Assembly: GCA_007115705.1 (NCBI GenBank)
Contig: QXEO01000553.1
Span: forward strand, 18,984,704-19,048,703
DNA: 64,000 bases
DNA from: Dactylis glomerata
Lineage: Eukaryota > Streptophyta > Magnoliopsida > Poales > Poaceae
Direction of reading: 5' to 3'
Positions 57,345 to 64,000 of this stretch are shown here, in pieces (the stretch's first letter is position 1; every line of letters begins with the position of its first letter). The notes under the pieces were generated by a model. That model saw nothing but the letters and a program-made list of their open reading frames with translations. It was not told where the DNA came from and searched no databases. A program made the position numbers and the translations under genes.

Positions 57345-57360
57345 TTAAGCTTGGGGATGC
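57345..57360 (+). other. Polypurine tract before the 57361 LTR
   Basis: TTAAGCTTGGGGATGC, same as in E2 and E3. Confidence 0.75.
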
Positions 57361-58723
57361 TGATACGTCTCAAACGTATCTATAATTTTTGATGCTCCGT
57401 GCTTGTTTTTACACCATTTGCTTAGTGTTTCGTTACACTTTGTGGCACTTTTATGCATTTTCCAGAACTAACCTATTAACAAGTCGCCACAGTGCCAGTT
57501 CCCTGTTCTCTGCTGTTTTTGTGTTTCAGAAAAGTTACACAGGAAATATTCTCGGAATTGGACGAAACCAAAGCCAGTCGCCCAGAATTTCACCGAAGCT
57601 TCCAGAGAACCAAAGAGGAGACGGAGTGGGGCCACGAGGGCCCCACACAATAGGGCGGTGTGGCCAGGGGCTGGGCCGCGCCCCCTATGTGTGAGGGAGC
57701 CTCGGTCCACTCCTAACTATTCCCCTTCGCCTATAAAGACCCCCCGACGGGAAAACCCTAAAGACCCAATCACTTTCCCAGAACACATCGTGATCCGCTG
57801 CCGCCATCGACCCGAAGATCGGGAGGGTCCAGAAGCTCTTCCCAGTACCCTGCCAGAGAGGGGAATCGCCACCGGAGGTCTTCTTCATCGCCATGCTTGC
57901 CTCCGGCGCGATGAGTGAGTAGTCTACCTTGGACTATGGGTCCATAGCAGTAGCTAGATGGTTGTCTTCTCCACCATGTGCTTCATGTTTAGATCTCATG
58001 AGCTGTCTTACATGATTGAGATCACCGTTATGTAATTCTACATGTTGTGTTTGTTGGGATCCGATGAATATTGGTGTTATGATTGAGTTGAAGTACTGAA
58101 TTTTATATTATGTTTTCTCTATGTTGTTTATGATCTTGCATGCTCTCCGTTGTTAGTAGCTATCTTGGCCAAGTAGTAGCTAGTGACTCCAAGAGGGGGT
58201 ATTTATGCTCGATAGTGGGTTCATGCCTCTATTTAATCTGGGGGAGTGACAGAAACATCTAAGGTTGTAGATGTGATGTTGCTACTAGGGGGAAAACAAC
58301 ATTCATATGCTCGAGGGTATATGCTTTGTTTACATTACACACTTTGCTTAATGCAATTATCTGTTGTGCACAACTTAATACTTGTGGAGTTCTCGGATTG
58401 ATTCGCCACAAGTGGCTTATTAGTCATAGATGCAGTTGGATGGCGGTCTATGTATCTTGTTGTAATGCCCAAAGTAAATCTCATAGTGATCCTCTCATCA
58501 TATGCACGTTGTCTTTATTCTATCAATTGCCCAACTGTAATTTGTTTACCCAGTATGTATTATTTTATCTTATGTAGAGACACCACTAGTGAACTGTGGA
58601 CCCCGGTCCTATTTCCTTTATATTGCTATCACCTGTTTACTTTACTCGCATTGTTTACTTTACTCGCATACTATTATCACTTTCCACTCGATACGCTCAT
58701 ACCCTTTGTTTCAAGCAAACCGG
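57361..58723 (+). repeat. E4-family LTR, 3' end cut by E7
   Basis: Aligns with 41282-42639 and stops at CAAGCAAACCGG, where E7 begins; about 300 bp of the LTR end is absent. TATAAA at 57732. It is preceded by a polypurine tract, so it is a 3' LTR. Confidence 0.9.
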
Positions 58724-59058
58724 TGACAAGGGTATAGCTAATAGAGCCCGCTAGTTGAGTACCCCTGAGGCCCGTTAAGCTAGGCCCAATTGTAATGATA
58801 GTCGAGATACGAGTCCTAACCGTATACCGATATTGTAATCTGTATCGGACCCTACCCGATCCTCGAGACCTGGCCACCTATATATAGGGGCCAGGAGGGG
58901 ACGGTGTAGGCCAAATTGAAAGAAAGCCAGGTTCAACACCCAATTTTACTTTCGATATACACCTATTTCGATTAACCTTACCTTCGAGTTCATCCGACGC
59001 CCTATCTCCCCGATCCTAAGTCATTCATCTAGGATATTTGTCGAGTTAACCCTCATCA
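58724..59058 (+). repeat. E7 5' LTR
   Basis: Same length as the E5 LTR and clearly homologous, with TATATATAGGGG near 58880. TG...CA ends, inserted after ACCGG of the E4-family LTR. Confidence 0.9.
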
Positions 59059-59060
59059 AT

Positions 59061-59079
59061 TGGCGCCAACCGTGGGGAC
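59061..59079 (+). other. E7 primer-binding site (tRNA not assigned)
   Basis: TGGCGCCAACCGTGGGGAC starts 3 bp after the LTR end. It differs from the tRNA-Asp complement used by the other elements, as expected for another lineage. I cannot name the tRNA with certainty. Confidence 0.7.
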
Positions 59080-59095
59080 TCTGGGCGTTGGAATC

Positions 59096-59455
59096 ATGAA
59101 TTCGACGGCTTTTTCGCTTTTAGCCAACAGCAGTACAGAAGTCGACGAAAATCAAGAGACGGAGTTGACAATCAGAAGTTTAAGCATCCTCATCGGGCCG
59201 TTGGGTTCATCCCGCCTCTCGGATTCGATGAAACCAGATCCGTCGGCAAGTAAGCCCGAAACAGTGGTAATGTTAGAATCATCAGAAGGCTCTTCCAGCG
59301 AGGTAAACTCGCCGGTCAGCTTAGGAAAAGCAAAAATCGCAGAAGGCGACAATACTCGGGAAAAACTTGACTTGGAAGAAACAACGCGTAAAACGCACAA
59401 CAGTACAAGGGACTTCACCGCTGAAAGTAGTGGCGTCTCCGAAAAAGTACACTAG
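59096..59455 (+). CDS. E7 leader / gag N-terminal ORF of unknown function
   Basis: From ATG 59096 (MNSTAFSLLANSSTEVDE) to the stop at 59453-59455, about 119 codons. Ser/Glu/Thr-rich, likely disordered, no known motif (SSEGSSSEVNSP, NTREKLDLEETT). It lies just after the primer site and may be the start of the original gag or a short upstream ORF. It is cut off by the internal deletion that joins it to integrase. Confidence 0.4.
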   Translation: MNSTAFSLLANSSTEVDENQETELTIRSLSILIGPLGSSRLSDSMKPDPSASKPETVVMLESSEGSSSEVNSPVSLGKAKIAEGDNTREKLDLEETTRKTHNSTRDFTAESSGVSEKVH

Positions 59456-59961
59456 TTGGTAGGAAAGCTGCACAAATCCTGGCTAGGAGGGCACATTTAC
59501 ATGCTAGTAGCAGTCGACAAATTTACCAAGTGGGTGGAAGCAGCCCCGGTAACAACTCAAGATTTGACAGCAGCAATCAATTTCATTAAGTCAATAGTGT
59601 TTCACTTTGGTGAACCATATAGCATCAACACGGACAACGGGACAAACTTCACTTCAAAGGAATTCAAGAGTTACTGCGAAGGATTGGGAATCAAGCTCAA
59701 ATTTGCATCCATAGCACACCCGAAGACAAATGGGCAAGTCGAAAAGGCCAATGGCCTAATATGCAATGGGATAAAAAAGAGGCTCTTAGCACCTCTCGAG
59801 AAAGCCAAGAGCGCTTGGGTAGATGAATTTCCCTCCGTTCTTTGGAGTTTAAGAACCACACCTAATGCAGCAACTCAAGAAACTCCTTTCTTTCTGGTCC
59901 ATGGCGCAGAAGTTGTGCTTCCAGTTGAAGTTACACATGAAGCTCCAAGAGTGACGGCATA
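59456..59961 (+). pseudogene. E7 integrase core fragment
   Basis: Begins VGKLHKSWLGGHIY immediately after the stop at 59453, so the zinc finger and the first catalytic Asp (GLDM in E5) are deleted. The second Asp (NTDNGTNF) and the Glu (NGQVEKANG) remain. It ends at HEAPRVTA, where the E8 LTR starts, so the integrase C-terminus is missing. Non-functional. Confidence 0.85.
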
Positions 59962-61609
59962 TGATGGTGCCAAGTTGATGAAGTAAATAACCGGCCAGTT
60001 GGGAACCCCAAGAGGAAGGTGTGATGAGTATAGCAGCTTGTTTTCCCTTAGTTAAGAAACCAAGGTTTATTGTTCAGGAGAAGAGCAGACAATTACGACT
60101 GAAGGTGATGCTTGCTAGTTTGCGACAGCTTCGGACAATTTATATATGGCGCCTCGTCCAAGCTTTGCTTGCTAGCTGCAACATAGAACCTGCACACAAC
60201 ACAACCAAGTACTTTGTTCCCAACTTGCGATGAGGTTGTCAATCTCACCGGTTTGCTTGAAACAAAGGTTATGAGCGTATCGAGTGGAAAACAGTAGAAG
60301 TATGCGAGTAAAGTAAACAGTGCGAGTAAAGTAAATAGGTGATAGCAATATGATGGAAATAGGACCGGGGTCCACAGTTCACTAGTGGTGTCTCTCCATA
60401 AGATAAATAACACATGCCGGGTAAACAAATTACAGTTGGGCAATTGATAGAATAAAGATAAACGTGATATGTCAAGAAGATCACTATGAGATTTACTCTG
60501 GGCATTACAACAAAATACATAGACCGCCATCCAACTTCATCTATGACTAATAATCCACTTGTGGCGAATCAATCCGAGAACTCCACAAGTATTAAGTTGC
60601 GAACAACAGATAATTGCATTAAGCAAAGTGTGTAATGTAAACAAAGCATATGCCCTCGAGCATATGAATGTTGTTTTCTCCCTAGTAGCAATAGCACATC
60701 TACAACCTTAGAGGTTTCTGTCACTCCCCCAGATTAAATAGAGGCATGAACCCACTATCGAGCATAAATACCCCCTCTTGGAGTCACTAGCAACTACTCG
60801 GCCAAGATAGCTACTAATAACGGAGAGCATGCAAGATCATAAACAACATAGAGATAACATAAGATATATTTCAGTATAGCAACTCAATCATAACACCAAT
60901 ATTCATCGGATCCCAACAAACCAAACATGTAGAATTACATAACGGTGATCTCAATCATGTAGGGCAGCTCATGAGATCTAAACATGAATCACATGGTGGA
61001 GAAGACAACCATCTAGCTACTGCTATGGACCCATAGTCCAAGGTAGACTACTCACTCATCTCTCCGGAGGTAAGCATGGCGATGAAGAAGACCTCCGGTG
61101 GTGATTCCCCTCTCCAGCAGGGTGCCGGGAAGAGCTTCTGGACCCTCCCGATCTTCGGGTCGACGGCGGCGGCGGATCGCGATGTGTTCTGGAAAATTGA
61201 TCGGGTACTTAGGTTTTTCCCGTCGGGGGGTCTTTATAGGCGAAGGGGCGATGTCAGAGGTGGAGCCAGGTGGCCTCACACCAGGGCGGCGCGGGCTAGG
61301 CCCTGGCCGCGCCGGCCTGGCGTGTGGGGCCCCTGTGGCTCCCCTCCTACTCTCCTTCGGATCACTGGAAGCTCCTGGACAAAATAAGACTTCAGGAACT
61401 TGTTTCGTCCAATTCCGAGAATATTTCCTGTGTATCACTTCTGAAACACAAAAACAGCAAAAAACAGGGAACTGGCACTGTGGCAACTTGTTAGTAGGTT
61501 AGTTCCGGAAAATGCATAAAAGTGCCACGAAGTGTAACGAAACATTAGGCAAATGGTGTAAAAACAAGCATGGAGCATCAAAAATTATAGATACGTTGGA
61601 GACGTATCA
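59962..61609 (-). repeat. E8 3' LTR
   Basis: On the minus strand TGATACGTCTCCAACG (61609) to GGCACCATCA (59962). Palindrome near 61289-61312, TATA (minus) near 61232-61239, GGTGCCGGG leader motif near 61120. Similar in length to the E2 LTRs. Confidence 0.9.
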
Positions 61610-62761
61610 AGCATCCCCAAGCTTAACTCCTGCTCGTCCTCGAGTAGGTAAGTGGTAACAAAAGAATAATTTTTGAGGTGACATGCACCTACACCATCTT
61701 GATCATATATATAAGCATTTGTGAGCTGGGATCATAAGAACTTAAAACATGGGCATGAAAGATATAATCTCGACAATAGAAACTTAGCAACCATGTTGTA
61801 AACATGCAAATGAACACAAACAAAAGGTCATGAAAATGAAACAATGAAAGTCAAACGTGTGTTCAAATCATAAGGAAAAACATACAAATGGTTTTCAGCT
61901 TGTCCTTCAAAGAGAGCAAAACATAAATGCATAGGACACCTTCAAGTTTAAGAGGGCGACTAGATACAAATAATTTGAGAACAAGTGAAACCAACAATAT
62001 GAATCAATCAATGAAAACTTTGGGACAATGCACATTATACTAAGAATGACAACTATGCTCTCTTAGATAGTGCATAAAGATAGACGGTGGTGACTCAACC
62101 TAAAAGTAGAAGAAAGACCCTTCGCAGAGGGAAGCAGTGATAGCAAGTTTTATAACCTTCAAAAATTATGGTACTTACCGGCTTTGAGCTCTCATTGCCC
62201 CCATCATAAGTATCTTGAATGATTAAAGTTAATGCGAGAACAATTATGATGCATATGCTTGACAAATCATAAGTTGAAAACCTCGTGTCCCGTGAATACG
62301 AGTACCCAAACCTCATGCTACTTTACTTAGAGTCCCAAGCAAGGATCTTGTCATTGTAAATATATGCATATCATTGAGAACCGCCAATGGGGTACCTCCG
62401 TGCCTGATGACATGGAACAAGCCCACATCAAAATGACAGGACAAGCAGACAATGAACACCTCGACATCTCTTTTATTTGCCATTTGTTTAGCTTTTTATT
62501 GTGAGATGCGTCGTCGAATGTTCACCATGGGTATGCTGCAAATTTCCACCATGAATTATGCATGGCTTAGATTAGCGGCCCGGCGTTTCCCTAACACATA
62601 TACAAACTCCATGATCCCCACAAGATTCCCAATTCATTTCACACCGCGGGCATCCATAAACAAAAGATCACGATATCAACTCAAATAAGAAGTGCAATGT
62701 TGAAAGCTTGTCCATGACTGCATGGCTGGGCTAGAATCCAACTTACAACTTGCAAGCATAA
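61610..62761 (-). other. E8 3' noncoding module (partial)
   Basis: Reverse complement of the last part of the E2 internal region. No gene. Confidence 0.8.
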
Positions 62762-64000
62762 TGATACGTCTCAAACGTATCTATAATTTTTGATGCTCCA
62801 TGCTTGTTTTTACACCATTTGCCTACTGTTTCGTTACACTTCGTGGCGTTTTTATGCGATTTCCGGAACTAACCTATTGACAAGATGCCACAGTGCCAGT
62901 TCCCTGTTTTCTGCTGTTTTTGTGTTTCAGAAAAGCTACACAGGAAATATTCTCGGAATTGGACGAAACAAGTTCCTGAAGTCTTATTTTCCCCGGAAGC
63001 TTCCAGAGATCCGAAGAGGCGGAGAAGAGGGGCCATAGGCCAGCCTCACACTAGGCCGGCACGGCCCTGGCCCTGGCCACGCCGCCTAGGTGTGAGGAGG
63101 CCTGGTGCCACCCCTGATGACGCCCCTTCGCCTATAAGAAGCCTCGGGACGAAAAACCCTAAGGGAGTCGGCGAAATTTCCAGAACAGTTCCGTAGCGCC
63201 GCCGCCGTCGAAGCCAAATTTCGGGGGACAGAAGTCTCTGTTCCGGCACCCTGCCGGGACGGGGAAGTGCCCCCGGAGCCATCTCCATCGGTCTCCATCG
63301 TCGTCTCTGTCGTCTCCATCGACCTCACTGCCATCTCCATCAACCTTGCTGTCTCCTATGATGAGGAGGGAGTAGTTCACCCCCGGGGCTGAGGGCTCTA
63401 CCGGTAGCTATGTGGTTCACCTCTCTCTCCCATGATGTGATCTTTATGTGATTGTGAGCTTTGTATCATGTTGAACAAGTAGATGTTATTATTCAGATAT
63501 TATGTGTACTCTAGTGGTGTTATTAAAGTAATCTATTCCTCCTGCCATGGTGTAACGGTGACAGTGCGTGCATCATGGTAGTACTTGGTCTAGGCTACGA
63601 TTGTGATCTTTTATGGATTATGAGAATAATTATCACTATGATAGTATTGAAGTGATATATTTCTCCTTTCATGGTGTAATGTTGACAGTGTGTGCACCGT
63701 GTTAGTACTTGGTCTAAGTTGCAAGAATATCTATCTTGAGTTGTGATCTGATTTGGATATCTCTATGAGTGGTGTTTGTCAAGTACTTGATGAACTTTAA
63801 GGGGTGCTTCTGTAGCCACTACGCAATGATTAGTGTTATTCAATAGGAGAGTAATTCCGAGTACCATAGTGAAGAGAAGTTGTTTATTTGTTCAATTATG
63901 TTATATTTGTTGGGAGTGTGTCCACTAGTGAAAGTATGATCCCTAGGCCTTGTTTCCAAGCTTTGCACACCGTTTACTTCCTGTTTTGTTACATGTTTGC
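62762..64000 (+). repeat. E9: E3-family LTR, runs off the window
   Basis: TGATACGTCTC at 62762; palindrome near 63058-63083, TATAA at 63133, GGCACCCTGCCGGGACGGGG near 63245. It contains about 390 bp (63460-63860) absent from both E3 LTRs, in which a segment with GTAGTACTTGGTCTA (63569) and TTAGTACTTGGTCTA (63692) is tandemly duplicated. The LTR end lies beyond the window, so 5' or solo status is unknown. Confidence 0.85.

Larger units (their letters stand above)
51159..58723 (+). mobile_element. E6: composite LTR element with unmatched LTRs
   Basis: The left LTR (51159-52554) belongs to a different family from the right LTR (57361-58723), which is E4 family. The interior has a diverged tRNA-Asp primer site, a gag-protease ORF, the shared 3' noncoding module and a polypurine tract. 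Reverse transcription normally yields matching LTRs, so the unit must be a recombination or deletion product. One reading is that 57361-58723 is the 3' LTR of E4, and a deletion fused the left half of E6 to the 3' part of E4. The right LTR is itself cut by E7 at 58724. Confidence 0.7.
58724..59961 (+). mobile_element. E7: internally deleted Tat-type element, plus strand
   Basis: A 335-bp LTR (58724-59058, TGACAAGGG...CCTCATCA), a primer-site-like TGGCGCCAACCGTGGGGAC at 59061-59079, a short leader ORF and then directly part of integrase. Gag, protease, RT and RNase H are gone. The 3' end is cut at 59961 by the E8 LTR. LTR and integrase are close relatives of E5 in the opposite orientation. Confidence 0.85.
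59962..62761 (-). mobile_element. E8: E2-family element, minus strand, 5' part lost
   Basis: Complete 3' LTR (59962-61609) followed to the right by the minus-strand polypurine tract GCATCCCCAAGCTTAA and about 1.15 kb of the shared 3' noncoding module (matching 20850-22004 of E2). The rest is cut at 62762 by the E9 LTR. It inserted into E7 integrase at GCATA. Confidence 0.88.

Noticed and set aside
43738..59058. E5 and E7 LTRs as the two ends of a single element
   Set aside because: They are in opposite orientation, flanks differ (CCGAG and ACCGG), and E7 has its own primer site and interior; two insertions are simpler.

Overview
This window is intergenic DNA of a large grass genome, almost certainly a Triticeae species (wheat, barley or Aegilops type). 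I infer this from nested Athila-like and Tat-like Ty3/gypsy LTR retrotransposons whose LTRs start TGATACGTC, a CACTA transposon with 'TTTAGTCCCGG' subterminal repeats, Stowaway MITEs, and the absence of any clear host gene, rRNA or tRNA. Nearly all coding capacity belongs to mobile elements, and most of it is broken.

Layout. 1-732 is a 142-bp tandem repeat. About 1135-25522 is a CACTA element (left terminus not found) with two full-length LTR elements inside it. E1 (1160-12602, duplication ACGGC) lies in its 5' subterminal region. E2 (16513-23670, duplication GTCCC) lies inside its ORF, which ends in a Ulp1-like cysteine protease domain. E1 itself carries a Mutator-like MITE in its integrase (6967-8004, 9-bp duplication). 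25523-34732 is an older mixture: a LINE 3' fragment, an LTR remnant, Stowaway MITEs, a poly-A retroposon (28749-30081), a hAT MITE (32682-33000) and unassigned DNA. A second poly-A retroposon (34744-40995) is split by LTR element E3 (35153-40449).

41282-64000 is a pile of truncated LTR elements. E4 (5' LTR and gag) is cut by E5, a minus-strand Tat-type element (43738-51158). E5 is cut by E6 (51159-58723), which has an unmatched pair of LTRs. E7 (58724-59961) is an internally deleted Tat-type relative of E5. E8 (59962-62761) is on the minus strand, and E9 is an LTR running off the window end.

How the parts work together. Only E1 and E5 once encoded gag, protease, RT, RNase H and integrase. 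Both are now pseudogenes with stops or frameshifts. E2, E3 and E6 lack RT and integrase but keep LTRs, a tRNA-Asp primer site, a gag-like or unknown ORF, a shared 3' noncoding module and a polypurine tract, so they look like trans-mobilised parasites. By-eye LTR comparison suggests E1 inserted most recently (about 8 substitutions in 1.5 kb), with E2 and E3 clearly older (about 3%).

Most interesting signals: an antisense gene inside the Tat element encoding two AT-hooks plus a B3-like domain with its own TATA box; an LTR-like promoter module duplicated upstream of E1's 3' ORF; a GC-rich palindrome upstream of the TATA box in nearly every LTR; six tandem hairpins in the CACTA leader; and an unrecognised 282-aa ORF carried by E3.
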